From the NCBI RefSeq assembly GCF_029714405.1, contig NZ_CP121650.1, positions 372,001 to 436,000 on the forward strand: a stretch of DNA of 64,000 bases. Direction: 5' to 3'. The position numbers and the translations under genes were made by a program. Below the pieces are notes generated by a model. It made no database searches, had not been told where the DNA came from, and saw only the letters and a list, made by a program, of their open reading frames with translations. Source of the DNA: Bradyrhizobium sp. CB82. Its GTDB lineage: Bacteria; Pseudomonadota; Alphaproteobacteria; Rhizobiales; Xanthobacteraceae. Below, one piece after another: positions 18,157 to 30,309 of this stretch; within the stretch, counting starts at the first letter, position 1, and the number at the start of each line of letters is the position of its first letter.

Positions 18157-20367
18157 ATGGATCATTCGCCGCGCAGCAACGCCGTTTCCGCCAACGCGAC
18201 CCGCATGGTCGACGTGCTGGTGCCGGTCGCGCTCGACCAGACCTATTCCTACCGCGTGCCGCGCGGCATGGAGTTGAAGGCGGGCGATCTCGTCGGCGTG
18301 CCGCTCGGCCCGCGCGAGGTGCTGGCGGTGGTGTGGGCGGAGAACGCCAATCCGGATCCGCGCCTGCACAACCGTCTGAAGGACGTCAGCGAAAAGCTCG
18401 ACGTCCCGCCGCTCAAGAGCGAGCTGCGCGCGCTGGTCAACTGGGTTGCCAACTACACGCTCGGTCCGCGCGGCATGGTTTTGCGCATGTGCCTGCGCAT
18501 GGGCGAAAATCTCGGGCCCGAGCGGATGCGCGCCGGCGTCCGGCTGGTCGGCGATCCGCCAAGGCGGCTGACGCCGGCGCGGCGGCGCGTGATCGAGGTA
18601 CTCTCGGATCGTCTGCTGCACGGCAAGTCCGATGTCGTGAAGGAGGCCGGCGTCTCGGCCGGGGTGATCGACGGCCTCGTCGATGAAGGCACCCTGACGG
18701 TCGAGCCGTTGCCGCCGCCGCCGCCACCACCGGCGCCCGACCCCGCCTACGGCCAGCCGGAATTCAGTCATCTCCAGCGCGCGGCGGTCGATGCGATGCG
18801 CGCGCTTGCGGCCAACGGCACCTTCCATGTCGCGCTGCTGGACGGCGTCACCGGCTCGGGCAAGACCGAGGTCTATTTCGAGGCGGTCGCCGAGACCATC
18901 CGCCGTGGCAAGCAGTCGTTGATCCTGATGCCCGAGATCGCACTCACCGGCCAGTTCCTCGATCGCTTCGCACGCCGTTTCGGCGTGCGCCCGCTGGAAT
19001 GGCATTCGGAGCTCACCCCGCGCACCCGCGCGCGCAACTGGGCGGCGATCTCGGAAGGCAGCGCGCCGGTCGTGGTCGGCGCGCGCTCGGCGCTGTTTCT
19101 TCCCTACGCCAATCTCGGCCTCGTCGTCGTCGACGAAGAGCACGACCAGGCCTATAAGCAGGACGACGGCGTGCATTATCACGCCCGCGACATGGCGGTG
19201 GTGCGGGCGCATATCGCAAAAATTCCGATCGTGCTGGCGTCTGCGACGCCGTCGGTCGAGTCCGAGGTCAATGCGCGCAAGGGACGCTATCAGCGCATCG
19301 CGCTGCCCTCGCGCTTCGGCGGCCAGCACATGCCGCATATCGAGGCGATCGACCTGCGCCGTGAGCAGCCGGCGCGCGGCCGCTTCATCTCGCCGCGACT
19401 TGCCAGCGAGATCCGGACCGCGATCGAGCGGCGCGAGCAGGCGCTGTTGTTCCTCAATCGTCGCGGCTACGCGCCGCTGACGCTGTGCCGCGCCTGCGGC
19501 CATCGCTTCGCCTGCACCATTTGCGATGCCTGGCTGGTCGATCACAGATTCCGCCAGCGGCTGGTCTGCCATCACTGCGGCTTCTCGATGCCGCGGCCGA
19601 ACGTCTGCCCGCATTGCGCGGCCGAAGAATCTCTGGTCGCGGTCGGGCCCGGCGTCGAGCGCTTGCAGGAGGAGGCGGCGGCGCTGTTCCCGCAAGCCCG
19701 CGCCATGGTGCTGTCGAGCGATCTCATTACCTCGATCGAGACGATGCGCTCGGAGCTGAATGAAATTGCCGAGGGCCGCGTCGATATCATCATCGGAACC
19801 CAGCTCGTCGCCAAGGGCCACAATTTTCCGCGGCTCAATTTGGTCGGTGTGGTCGATGCGGATCTCGGCCTCAGCAACGGCGATCCGCGCGCCGCCGAGC
19901 GCACTTGGCAGCTGCTCAACCAGGTGATCGGCCGTGCCGGCCGCGAGCAGGGTCGCGGTGTCGGCTATCTCCAGACCCATCAGCCCGAGCATCCCGTGAT
20001 GAAGGCGCTGATCGCCTGCGATCGCGAGGCGTTCTACAACAGCGAGATCGAGCTGCGCGAGCGCACGCTCTATCCGCCGTTCGGGCGGCTCGCGGGCCTG
20101 GTCATTTCCGCCGGCGATCGCCCGAGTGCGGAGGGATTTGCGCGCCGCCTCGTAGCGGTCGCGCCGCGCGACGAGCGCGTGAAGGTACTGGGCCCTGCCG
20201 AGGCGCCGCTCGCCGTGATCAAGGGCCGCTATCGCTTCCGTATCCTGGTGAAATCAGCGCGCGGCTTCGATCTCTCGGATTACTTGCGCAACTGGCTCGC
20301 GGTGTGCCCGAAGCCGACAGGCAATCAGAAGCTGGAAGTCGACGTCGACCCGCAGAGCTTTTTGTAG
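18157..20367 (+). CDS. priA: Primosomal protein N' (replication restart helicase PriA)
   Basis: 3'-to-5' superfamily 2 helicase that restarts collapsed replication forks, 736 aa. The N-terminal 3'-DNA-binding region (MVDVLVPVALDQTYSYRVP) leads to a proline-rich linker (~185-197), Walker A GVTGSGKT at 230-237, DEEH box at 326-329, and the zinc-binding cluster CRACGHRF / CTICD / CHHC / CPHC at about 446-490, then helicase motifs IIGTQLVAKGHNFP and QVIGRAGR. Start could also be the internal ATG encoding MVDVLVPV. Divergent from xerC. Confidence 0.96.
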   Translation: MDHSPRSNAVSANATRMVDVLVPVALDQTYSYRVPRGMELKAGDLVGVPLGPREVLAVVWAENANPDPRLHNRLKDVSEKLDVPPLKSELRALVNWVANYTLGPRGMVLRMCLRMGENLGPERMRAGVRLVGDPPRRLTPARRRVIEVLSDRLLHGKSDVVKEAGVSAGVIDGLVDEGTLTVEPLPPPPPPPAPDPAYGQPEFSHLQRAAVDAMRALAANGTFHVALLDGVTGSGKTEVYFEAVAETIRRGKQSLILMPEIALTGQFLDRFARRFGVRPLEWHSELTPRTRARNWAAISEGSAPVVVGARSALFLPYANLGLVVVDEEHDQAYKQDDGVHYHARDMAVVRAHIAKIPIVLASATPSVESEVNARKGRYQRIALPSRFGGQHMPHIEAIDLRREQPARGRFISPRLASEIRTAIERREQALLFLNRRGYAPLTLCRACGHRFACTICDAWLVDHRFRQRLVCHHCGFSMPRPNVCPHCAAEESLVAVGPGVERLQEEAAALFPQARAMVLSSDLITSIETMRSELNEIAEGRVDIIIGTQLVAKGHNFPRLNLVGVVDADLGLSNGDPRAAERTWQLLNQVIGRAGREQGRGVGYLQTHQPEHPVMKALIACDREAFYNSEIELRERTLYPPFGRLAGLVISAGDRPSAEGFARRLVAVAPRDERVKVLGPAEAPLAVIKGRYRFRILVKSARGFDLSDYLRNWLAVCPKPTGNQKLEVDVDPQSFL

Positions 20368-20385
20368 GGCCACCGCTCTCTCCCC

Positions 20386-20472
20386 GTCATTGCGAGGAGC
20401 CCTTGCGACGAAGCAATCCAGAGTCCCTCCCCGGCAAGATTCTGGATTGCTTCGCTTCGCTCGCAATGACGG
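20386..20472. repeat. Palindromic interspersed element, family C copy 1
   Basis: gtcattgcgaggagcccttg ... gaagcaatccagag ... ctggattgcttcg ... cgctcgcaatgac: a near-perfect inverted repeat. A second copy of the same family is at 43676-43762. Confidence 0.85.
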
Positions 20473-20502
20473 TGGAGAGAGTACGCACGTCACTCTCATC
20501 TC

Positions 20503-20645
20503 GTGCCCCGGACGCAGCGCAGCGTCTCTTCGACGGTGCGCTGCAGAGCCGGGGCCCATGTCTCCACACATTGCCGTGTGGCTGTTCTGGGTCCCGGCTC
20601 TGCGCCGCGACGCCAAGCGGCGTTGCAGCTTGTCCGGGACACGAG
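20503..20645. repeat. GC-rich palindromic interspersed element, family A copy 3
   Basis: gtgccccggacgcagcgcag ... ctgcagagccggggccc ... gggtcccggctctgcgcc ... gcttgtccgggacacga. This is the most complete copy of the family seen at 3352 and 16952. Confidence 0.8.
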
Positions 20646-20662
20646 CGGCAATGACGGCAAAC

Positions 20663-20695
20663 AAAAAGCCCGTGGTCCCCCAAGACCACGGGCTT
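20663..20695 (-). terminator. Intrinsic terminator downstream of the rlpA-like gene
   Basis: A 12-bp perfect stem (aagcccgtggtc / gaccacgggctt) around a short loop. Read on the minus strand it is followed by a TTTTT tract, about 85 bases after the rlpA-like stop codon. Confidence 0.8.
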
Positions 20696-20778
20696 GTTTC
20701 ACGCGCGCATCAAACTGCTCACGTCCTTCTGGACGGTGATGAAAACTGCGCGTGTGGACTGAGGCGCTTCTCGCGCCG

Positions 20779-21288
20779 TCAGGAGACGACCTCTGCGGTG
20801 ACGCGGCCGACGCCGGCGCCGGTCAGGCCGATGGCGCGAGCAGCGCCGGTAGAGAGGTCGAGGACACGGCCGCGAACGAACGGGCCGCGGTCATTGATGG
20901 TGACGATCACGCTCTGGCCGCCATGGGTGACACGAACCTTGGTGCCGAATGGCAGCGAACGGTGCGCTGCGGTCATGGCGTTCTGGTTGAAGCGCTGGCC
21001 CGACGCGGTGCGACTGCCGGACTCATTGCCGTAATAGGAGGCCATGCCCGAGAAGCTGTGGCTGGAACCCGAGGAGGGCGCCACGGAGGCGCTGGCATTC
21101 ATCCAGGAGCCCGCATTGGACGTGTCGCTGGTATTGGCCTCGTGCTGGCGGTGGTGGTGCCGGTAATGGTGATGCCGGGATTTGGCGGATGCTTCGGTGG
21201 CAGTTCCACCGATGACGAGAGTTGCCGCGACCAAAGCGATCGCGGCGCGCGGCCGGGTTGCGAACCCCGGCATCTTCGATGACAACAT
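20779..21288 (-). CDS. rlpA: RlpA-like septal ring protein, double-psi beta-barrel
   Basis: Secreted or periplasmic peptidoglycan-associated protein of 169 aa. A signal peptide (RPRAAIALVAATLVIGGTATEASA, ~residues 12-35) is followed by a striking His cluster (HHHYRHHHRQH, 39-49), a Ser/Ala-rich spacer, and the RlpA DPBB domain at ~80-168 with ASYYGNESGSRTASGQRF, NAMTAAHRSLPFGTKVRVTH and NDRGPFVRGRVLDLS; the Asp of NDRGPF is the catalytic acid in RlpA transglycosylases. There is no SPOR domain, so septal targeting is not assured. Monocistronic with its own terminator. Confidence 0.9.
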   Translation of the reverse strand: MLSSKMPGFATRPRAAIALVAATLVIGGTATEASAKSRHHHYRHHHRQHEANTSDTSNAGSWMNASASVAPSSGSSHSFSGMASYYGNESGSRTASGQRFNQNAMTAAHRSLPFGTKVRVTHGGQSVIVTINDRGPFVRGRVLDLSTGAARAIGLTGAGVGRVTAEVVS

Positions 21289-21919
21289 TTATAGGTCCCT
21301 ACGCTAGTATTGCCACATGTGTGGCCAGTGGAGCCCCCATCAGTTTGTGAGCGCTTGCGCGTTTCACGTTGCAATGCGGCATGAATTGGGCAGTAATTTC
21401 GCTATGTGCCCGGATGAAATATCTTGTCATCTGGCCAGATATTCGAGAGCCGTTCAGTGAGCTCTGATGTTAACGACAGGTTAACCGATCGAGTACCTGC
21501 GAATACTGTAAAACCAAGTCATCGCGAGGCGCGTTGAGAATTTGATAAGTAATTGACCAAGTGGAGCAGCAACGCCGCGTTCACGCCTCTGCGACATGTG
21601 TTCATGGCCGCTATGCGCTGAGGACAGGAACCAATGACGTCGAGGCGGCGCGAGGGCCTATCGGGGTGGCGGCGAGAACGTAGCTGATGACGCCTGCCTC
21701 CGACCAAGGCAGGACGGAGAGCCGCAGCCTTTAATTTGGCGTCATGTTGCACCTGCGCGCCTGCTATGTTAGCAAAGCCGCGATTTTAACGAGCCGGCAC
21801 TTCCCTGTGTCGGTCGAAAATCGAAGTCCCGCTTGAATTCCAAGGGCTTGGATCGCTAGGCGCCGCTTCGTGGCGACGGTTTTTCCCTTGCGAGTTTGAC
21901 AGCTATAAAGAGCGCGTCT
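21289..21919. other. 631-bp gene-free stretch between rlpA-like gene and atp operon
   Basis: No convincing gene. AT content rises relative to flanks. It must contain the divergent promoters. A perfect inverted repeat gccacatgtgtggc at 21312-21325 lies 24 bases upstream of the rlpA-like start and could be an operator. A weak TTGCAC-N17-TAGCAA candidate promoter for the atp operon lies about 21745-21775. These are visual matches only. Confidence 0.5.
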
Positions 21920-24009
<2,090 letters not shown>

Positions 24010-24013
24010 TAGC

Positions 24014-24093
24014 GCGGCCGGGCAACCCGGCCACGCGTTTCGCTTGACGTAACAAATGAAGAGCGCGTGCCCGGCACACGGCCGGGCATGACG
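24014..24093. repeat. Palindromic sequence inside the atp operon (atpA-atpG gap)
   Basis: gcggccgggcaacccggccacgc forms a tight hairpin and is echoed by gtgcccggcacacggccgggc 40 bases later, ending catgacg like the other intergenic palindromes. It sits in the 135-bp atpA-atpG spacer, where it may affect mRNA stability or relative subunit expression. Confidence 0.6.
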
Positions 24094-24144
24094 ATAGGGA
24101 TAGGCTAGCGGTCTGATCGGTCGGACCGTCGGGGTGAACGAAGA

Positions 24145-25017
24145 ATGGCGTCTCTCAAAGACATGCGGGTCCGCATCGCCTCCACCAAGGCGACGCAGAA
24201 GATCACCAAGGCCATGCAGATGGTGGCGGCCTCGAAGCTGCGCCGCGCCCAGACTGCCGCCGAAGCAGCGCGTCCCTATGCGGACAAGATGTCTGCCGTG
24301 ATCGCCAATATCGCCAGCGCCGCCGCTGGATCGCCCGGCGCGCCTGCGCTGCTCACGGGCACCGGCAAGGATCAGGTCCACCTGCTCCTGGTCTGCACCG
24401 GTGAGCGCGGCCTCTCCGGCGCGTTCAACTCCTCGATCGTGCGTCTGGCGCGCGAGCGCGCGCTGGCGCTGATGAACGAGGGCAAGGAAGTCAAATTCTT
24501 CTGCGTCGGCCGCAAGGGCTATGAGCAGCTCCGCCGTCTGTTCGAGAAGCAGATCGTCGAGCATCTCGACCTTCGCAGCGTCCGTCAGCTCGGCTTCGTC
24601 AACGCCGAGGACATTGCGAAGAAGGTGCTCGCCCGTTTCGACGCCGGCGAATTCGACGTCTGCACGCTGTTTTATTCCCGCTTCAAGTCGGTGATCGCGC
24701 AGATCCCGACCGCCCAGCAGATCATCCCATTGGTGGTCGAAGAGGGCGGTGCGACCAGTGCCACGTCCTACGAATACGAGCCGGAGGAGGACGAGATCCT
24801 CACCCGCCTGCTGCCGCGAAATCTCGCGGTGCAGATCTTCCGTGCACTCCTGGAGAACAACGCCTCGTTCTACGGCGCGCAGATGAGCGCAATGGACAAC
24901 GCCACTCGCAATGCGGGCGAAATGATCCGCAAGCAGACCCTGGTCTACAACCGAACCCGTCAAGCCCAGATCACCAAGGAGCTGATCGAGATCATCTCCG
25001 GCGCCGAGGCGGTCTAG
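24145..25017 (+). CDS. atpG: ATP synthase F1 gamma subunit
   Basis: Central-stalk rotor subunit, 290 aa. The N-terminal coiled-coil helix ([32 protein letters not shown]) and C-terminal [20 protein letters not shown] are the conserved ends that form the rotating shaft; the middle carries the Rossmann-like globular domain. Third gene of the atpHAGDC operon. Confidence 0.98.
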   Translation: MASLKDMRVRIASTKATQKITKAMQMVAASKLRRAQTAAEAARPYADKMSAVIANIASAAAGSPGAPALLTGTGKDQVHLLLVCTGERGLSGAFNSSIVRLARERALALMNEGKEVKFFCVGRKGYEQLRRLFEKQIVEHLDLRSVRQLGFVNAEDIAKKVLARFDAGEFDVCTLFYSRFKSVIAQIPTAQQIIPLVVEEGGATSATSYEYEPEEDEILTRLLPRNLAVQIFRALLENNASFYGAQMSAMDNATRNAGEMIRKQTLVYNRTRQAQITKELIEIISGAEAV

Positions 25018-26514
<1,497 letters not shown>

Positions 26515-26604
26515 GCAGCGAATGCCGAAATAGGGAGTGGCGACTGGCTGCTCCCTGGTTCGCCACTCACCATTCGCTACTCACCATTCGCAGGTTTCCT
26601 TTCC

Positions 26605-27012
26605 ATGGCCACCTTCCACTTCGATCTCGTCTCTCCCGAAAAGCTCGCCTTCGCCGGCGAGGTCGATCAGGTCGACGTTCCCGGCTGGGAAGGTGATTTC
26701 GGCGTGCTCGCCGGACATGCGCCGGTGGTGGCCGCGGTGCGGCCGGGCATCCTGACCATCTTCATCGGCGGCCAGAAGCAGAAGGTCATCGTGCTCGGCG
26801 GTTTGGCCGAGGTCTCCGACAACCGTCTGACGGTGCTTGCCGACGTTGCGACCTCGATCGATGAGCTCGACCGGGCGCAGTTCGCCGACACGATCGCGCA
26901 GATGCAGGAGAAGCTTTCTGAGAAGGAGGGCTCCGAGCTCGACCACGCGGTCGAGCGGCTCGACCACTTCAAGAGCATCCAGCACGAGCTCAACACCACG
27001 GCTATGCACTAA
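26605..27012 (+). CDS. atpC: ATP synthase epsilon subunit
   Basis: Epsilon subunit of F1, 135 aa. N-terminal beta-sandwich ([40 protein letters not shown]) and C-terminal helical region ([34 protein letters not shown]) that regulates ATPase activity. Last gene of the operon; no F0 genes are in the window, consistent with the split atp clusters of rhizobia. Confidence 0.96.
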   Translation: MATFHFDLVSPEKLAFAGEVDQVDVPGWEGDFGVLAGHAPVVAAVRPGILTIFIGGQKQKVIVLGGLAEVSDNRLTVLADVATSIDELDRAQFADTIAQMQEKLSEKEGSELDHAVERLDHFKSIQHELNTTAMH

Positions 27013-27161
27013 GCCCCGGGGCACCGCTCCGGGGCTCGAACTGGAAATAGTTGAATAAACTCAGCGCTCGTCACACCCGTGACGGGCGCTGAAACCTTGT
27101 TGCACCGCGTCTTGGATAACGGCATTCTGCTGCGGCAGACGGAGTTCCAGGGCTGGTACAG

Positions 27162-27653
27162 ATGAAACGCAAGATCGCGGCGATCTTCGCGGCTGATATT
27201 GCCGGTTATTCCAGACGGGTCGCGGAAGACGAAGAGGAGACGCTGCGGCGTCTCGCGTCTTGTCGGGCCGTCGTCGACGATTTCATCGCGAAAGCTGGCG
27301 GGCGGATCTTCAATACCGCCGGCGATGCCGTGCTCGCGGAATTCCCGAGCGCGGTGGACGCGGTGCGCTGAACCCCGACGGCGACCGCGGCAGCCTCGAC
27401 GCAGGCTCCGCCGCCGGCCGCCGCCAAGTTTCCGGCCGACTCCGTCCCCTTCGTCAACGAGCGCGTCCGCAACTACCTGGCTGGCGAATATTCCGCTGCC
27501 GGAGACTACAAGGCCTTCGCGCTCAATGTCGGGGGCTTCACGGGCTCCGCGTTGCACCAGCCGAACGAGGAGGCCGCGCGCAAATGCGCCAAGCGCGACA
27601 GCGATTGCCACGTCATCGCGATTGGCCCCTTCACGGTTGGCCCGATCGATTGA
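27162..27653 (+). pseudogene. Class III adenylate/guanylate cyclase remnant with internal deletion
   Basis: The frame opens MKRKIAAIFAADIAGYSRRV and continues through GGRIFNTAGDAVLAEFPSAVDAVR, the N-terminal part of a class III cyclase homology domain including its metal-binding Asp. TGA at 27369-27371 interrupts it. The same frame then continues to a stop at 27651 with a Pro/Ala-rich stretch and KFPADSVPFVNERVRNYLAG ... GDYKAFALNVGGFTGSA ... HVIAIGPFTVGPID, which resembles the C-terminal tail found on Bradyrhizobium cyclases of this kind (recalled, not searched). The rest of the cyclase domain and the middle of the protein are missing. I read it as a gene with a large internal deletion at about 27370. 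Confidence 0.75.
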
Positions 27654-27888
27654 AGCGGGCTCGCGGCCTCTGGTCGAGGACTTGCATCGTGGCGCGACCC
27701 CGCGCCTGACGATGCCGAAGTCGGGCAACCGCGGCGGCAAGAACCGCGCCGCCCGGCGACTGCCACCATTCCGGGTACATCATCGCTACCGCCATCGCGC
27801 GCTGACCGGAGTTTAGGCGTTGGCGCTTGACGTTGTTCGAGACGATCTTACCTTCGTATAGGGCTCCCATGAGCAAGGAGACCGCGCC

Positions 27889-28290
27889 TTGAACGTTCTT
27901 TGCCAGCTCCTCCTCTCGAGCGCTCTTGGCCTGCTGCCAACGCTCGTCCATGCGCAGGAAGGTGAGCAGAACCAGGCCGCTCATCGCCACCATCCCGCGC
28001 AGGATCAGCTTCTGCACGAGAGGTTTTATTCGACGTGGCACATGCCTGATAACCCGGCGTTCAGCTGTTGCAATAATGCGGACTGCTACCCGACCGAAAT
28101 CAAATCTGTCGACGGCAAGATCTATGCGAAGCGCCGGGAGGACGGGAAATACATTCTCATTCCGCCCCAGAAAATAGAGCGGAACAGGGATAACCCCGAC
28201 GGCCGCAATCACCTTTGCGCTCCACCGCCGGGCTTCGCGAAGAACCCCGTCGATACCGTCTACTGCTTCGCGTTGGGGGGCGCCACGTGA
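27889..28290 (+). CDS. Small secreted Cys-containing protein, unknown function
   Basis: 133 aa from a TTG at 27889, chosen because AAGGAG lies 9 bases upstream. A signal peptide (MNVLCQLLLSSALGLLPTLVHAQ) precedes a mature domain with FSCCNNADCYPTEIK, a C-rich stretch, KRREDGKYILIPPQKIERNRDN and HLCAPPP ... VYCFALGG. Five cysteines in the mature part suggest disulfides. Similar small exported proteins occur in Bradyrhizobium, function unknown. It sits between two gene remnants and appears intact. Confidence 0.7.
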   Translation: MNVLCQLLLSSALGLLPTLVHAQEGEQNQAAHRHHPAQDQLLHERFYSTWHMPDNPAFSCCNNADCYPTEIKSVDGKIYAKRREDGKYILIPPQKIERNRDNPDGRNHLCAPPPGFAKNPVDTVYCFALGGAT

Positions 28291-28349
28291 AATGTTGGTG
28301 AATGGCAGGATGCCTTAACCGGAAGTCCACATAGCTCACGCTCGCGCTG

Positions 28350-28609
28350 CTGCCGTCACCGAAGCGGACAGACAAAGCCGTGATCATCGGATTACGGTTG
28401 GCTGATCCGCACACCAATGCACGTGGCAACGTTCACGGCGGGCTGCGCAGATCGGGCAATGGCTCACCGTGGAAAGCGACGTCATCAAAACCGGCAGGAC
28501 GATCTGCTTCGCACAAAGCCTAATCAAGGCCGACGACAGCGTAATCGTTCGGGCGAACGCTACGTTCCGCGTGGTGCCGAAGCACGAGGGCGACACCCAT
28601 CCCCGCTAG
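28350..28609 (+). pseudogene. PaaI-type (hotdog) thioesterase remnant
   Basis: Two pieces in different frames. One reads IIGLRLADPHTNARGNVHGG (around 28383-28443), the hotdog helix region with the VHGG motif. The other, from 28451 to the TAG at 28607, reads GQWLTVESDVIKTG, FAQSLIKADDSVIVRANATF and RVVPKHEG, the last strands of a 4HBT/PaaI thioesterase. The segment normally joining them is missing and the junction shifts the frame; the N-terminus also lacks a start. This is an internally deleted, dead gene. Confidence 0.7.
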
Positions 28610-28966
28610 CCCGTCAATGCACTCACGTCACCAGCGCAACGGGCAGAGGCGACAGGCGAGGCCATAGGAAGGCCGCCCAGGGCCCGGGGCGGCAGCACCG
28701 GCGGCCACGCGGCGCAGCCAGCCGGGCTATCCACAAGGGAAGCGGCGAACGGGCAGAACTCCAGTCGGGACCAGCGGGGAGAGGTGAACTCCTGATGCCG
28801 CACGGTTCAGCCTGGTCGCATCGTGCAAAGGGCGCTACCGATCGACATTGCGGCGATTTGCGCCCCGCCGCTGATTTTGCCCGGGGAATCAGTGGCTTCT
28901 CTGAACCCACAGCGCATCGTGCCGGCGGTTTGCCCGCTCCTTTGCATGGGGTTGTTTTTCGATATT
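28610..28966. other. 357-bp gene-free stretch in a decayed region
   Basis: GC-rich sequence with no open frame that has a start, SD and family resemblance. I looked for tmRNA, SRP RNA and RNase P signatures on both strands and found none. It is probably leftover sequence from the same decay that produced the two flanking pseudogenes, plus the 3' flank of the first Nudix gene. Confidence 0.6.
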
Positions 28967-29467
28967 TTAGGTTGCGAAGCGCGCGAAGTGCTGCGCTACC
29001 GCGCGATAAACCTCGCGGCGGAACGGCACCACGAGATCGGCGACGCGGTCCAGATGCTCCCAGCGCCAGGCATCGAACTCCGCGGGCTGGCCGTTGCGCG
29101 GCGTCAAAGGATCGATCTCCTCGTCGCGTCCGGTGAAGCACAGCGCAAACCATTTTTGCCGCTGACCGCGGAATTTCGCCAGGCGATGCGTTTGCGGTCC
29201 GTCATAGGATGGGAATTCGTAAGTGAGCCAATCGGTCTCGCCGAGATACTCGGCACTCTTGACGCCGGTCTCTTCCCAGAGTTCGCGCATGGCGGCATCG
29301 CGCAGGTTCTCGCCTTCGTCGACGCCGCCCTGCGGCATCTGCCAGTCCAGTCCCGGCAGGATGATCTCCGGGCCGTCACCCCGGAAGCGATGGCCGATCA
29401 GCACCAGGCCGTCGGCATTGAACAGCGCGATCCCGACATTGGGACGATAGGGTTTCTGATCGGACAC
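28967..29467 (-). CDS. rppH: RNA pyrophosphohydrolase (Nudix, RppH)
   Basis: Nudix hydrolase of 166 aa that removes pyrophosphate from RNA 5' ends (family role; also dinucleoside polyphosphates in alphaproteobacteria). The Nudix box spans residues 47-69 with consensus Gly47, Glu53, Arg61-Glu62 and EETG at 65-68. N-terminal YRPNVGIALFNADGLVLIG and the RGQRQKWFAL motif are typical of RppH/IalA. A second paralogue lies 264 bases upstream. Confidence 0.9.
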   Translation of the reverse strand: MSDQKPYRPNVGIALFNADGLVLIGHRFRGDGPEIILPGLDWQMPQGGVDEGENLRDAAMRELWEETGVKSAEYLGETDWLTYEFPSYDGPQTHRLAKFRGQRQKWFALCFTGRDEEIDPLTPRNGQPAEFDAWRWEHLDRVADLVVPFRREVYRAVAQHFARFAT

Positions 29468-29492
29468 GGACTTCTTTCTTTGTCATTTTCTT

Positions 29493-29569
29493 TGTCATTC
29501 CGGGGCGCGCCACGGGGACCGCGCGGAGCGCGGCCCGATGACAGGCTCCACGCCAGCCCGGAATCCATA
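29493..29569. repeat. Palindromic interspersed element, family B copy 2
   Basis: tgtcattccggggcgcgcca ... gcgcggagcgcggcccgatg ... cagcccggaatccata, related to the element at 4745-4850. It lies between the two Nudix genes. Confidence 0.6.
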
Positions 29570-29603
29570 ACCACAGGCGGCAGGCGGTTGAAAGCTCGTC
29601 CGA

Positions 29604-29735
29604 CTAAAGCATGATCCGGAAAAGTGTGAAGCGGTTTTCCCTCGCGACAAACGCGGAACGCGTTTGCGCGGAGATCATGCGCAAACAACAACCTAAAGCG
29701 CGATGACGATTCATCCTAATCTCATCGCGCTTTAG
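29604..29735. repeat. Interspersed element with ctaaagc/gctttag ends
   Basis: A 132-bp element beginning ctaaagcatgatccggaaaa and ending atctcatcgcgctttag, with an inner copy of cctaaagcgcgatgacg at about 29692-29707. The ends are inverted repeats. This sequence type is widespread in Rhizobiales intergenic regions. Its last bases supply the stop codon of the second Nudix gene (TAA, 29734-29732). Confidence 0.8.
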
Positions 29736-30238
29736 TCGTCCGCGAGCGCGGCAAATTCCTGCACCACGCGATCATAGACCGGGCGCTTGAAGGGAATGAT
29801 CAGCGAGGAAAGATTCTTCATCGGCTCCCAGCGCCAGCTGACGAATTCCGCCTTGTGGCCGCCGCCGCCGGGATTGGCGACGTCGATCTCGCTGTCCTTG
29901 CCAGTGAAGCGCATGGCGTACCATTTCTGGCGCTGGCCGCGGTAACGGCCTTTCCAGGCACGGCCCGCTACGGTGCGCGGAATGTCGTAGGTGAGCCAGT
30001 CTGCGACCTCGCCGAGCCGTTCCACCGAGCGCACGCTGGTCTCCTCGTAAAGCTCGCGCCTGGCGGCCTCCCACGTATCCTCACCGGGATCGACACCGCC
30101 CTGCGGCATCTGCCAGACATGGGTCTCGTCGACATGCTCGATGCCGCCGGCGCGGCGCCCGATGAAGACCAGTCCGTGCTTGTTGAGAAGCATTACCCCG
30201 ACGCAGGTGCGGTAGGGCAGATCCTCGTAACGCGCCAT
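29732..30238 (-). CDS. Second RppH-like Nudix hydrolase
   Basis: 168 aa, clearly paralogous to the neighbouring rppH (shared [34 protein letters not shown]). The Nudix box at 47-69 keeps Gly47, Glu53 and RELYEE, but the Gly of the EExG part is Ser (EETS at 65-68), a departure from consensus that may alter activity. The stop codon lies inside an interspersed repeat, so the original C-terminus may have been replaced. It follows the deacetylase-like gene on the same strand. Confidence 0.88.
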   Translation of the reverse strand: MARYEDLPYRTCVGVMLLNKHGLVFIGRRAGGIEHVDETHVWQMPQGGVDPGEDTWEAARRELYEETSVRSVERLGEVADWLTYDIPRTVAGRAWKGRYRGQRQKWYAMRFTGKDSEIDVANPGGGGHKAEFVSWRWEPMKNLSSLIIPFKRPVYDRVVQEFAALADD

Positions 30239-30309
30239 TCCGCCAAACCTCTCGCCACTCGTGGCCGACCCTTTCGGCCCCGTGGGACCTGCCGTGCCAA
30301 TCCGTTGAT

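Larger units (their letters stand above)
20368..20778. other. 411-bp gene-free stretch after priA
   Basis: Holds no convincing coding region. It is filled by two interspersed palindromic elements (20386-20472 and 20503-20645) and the intrinsic terminator at 20663-20695 serving the rlpA-like gene. Nothing else is recognised between them. Confidence 0.8.

Noticed and set aside
21519..21752. 77-codon minus-strand frame upstream of the atp operon
   Set aside because: No SD, no family resemblance and Arg-rich artefact composition.
28610..28966. Structured RNA candidate (tmRNA, SRP RNA, RNase P, 6S)
   Set aside because: None of the conserved core sequences of these RNAs was seen on either strand.
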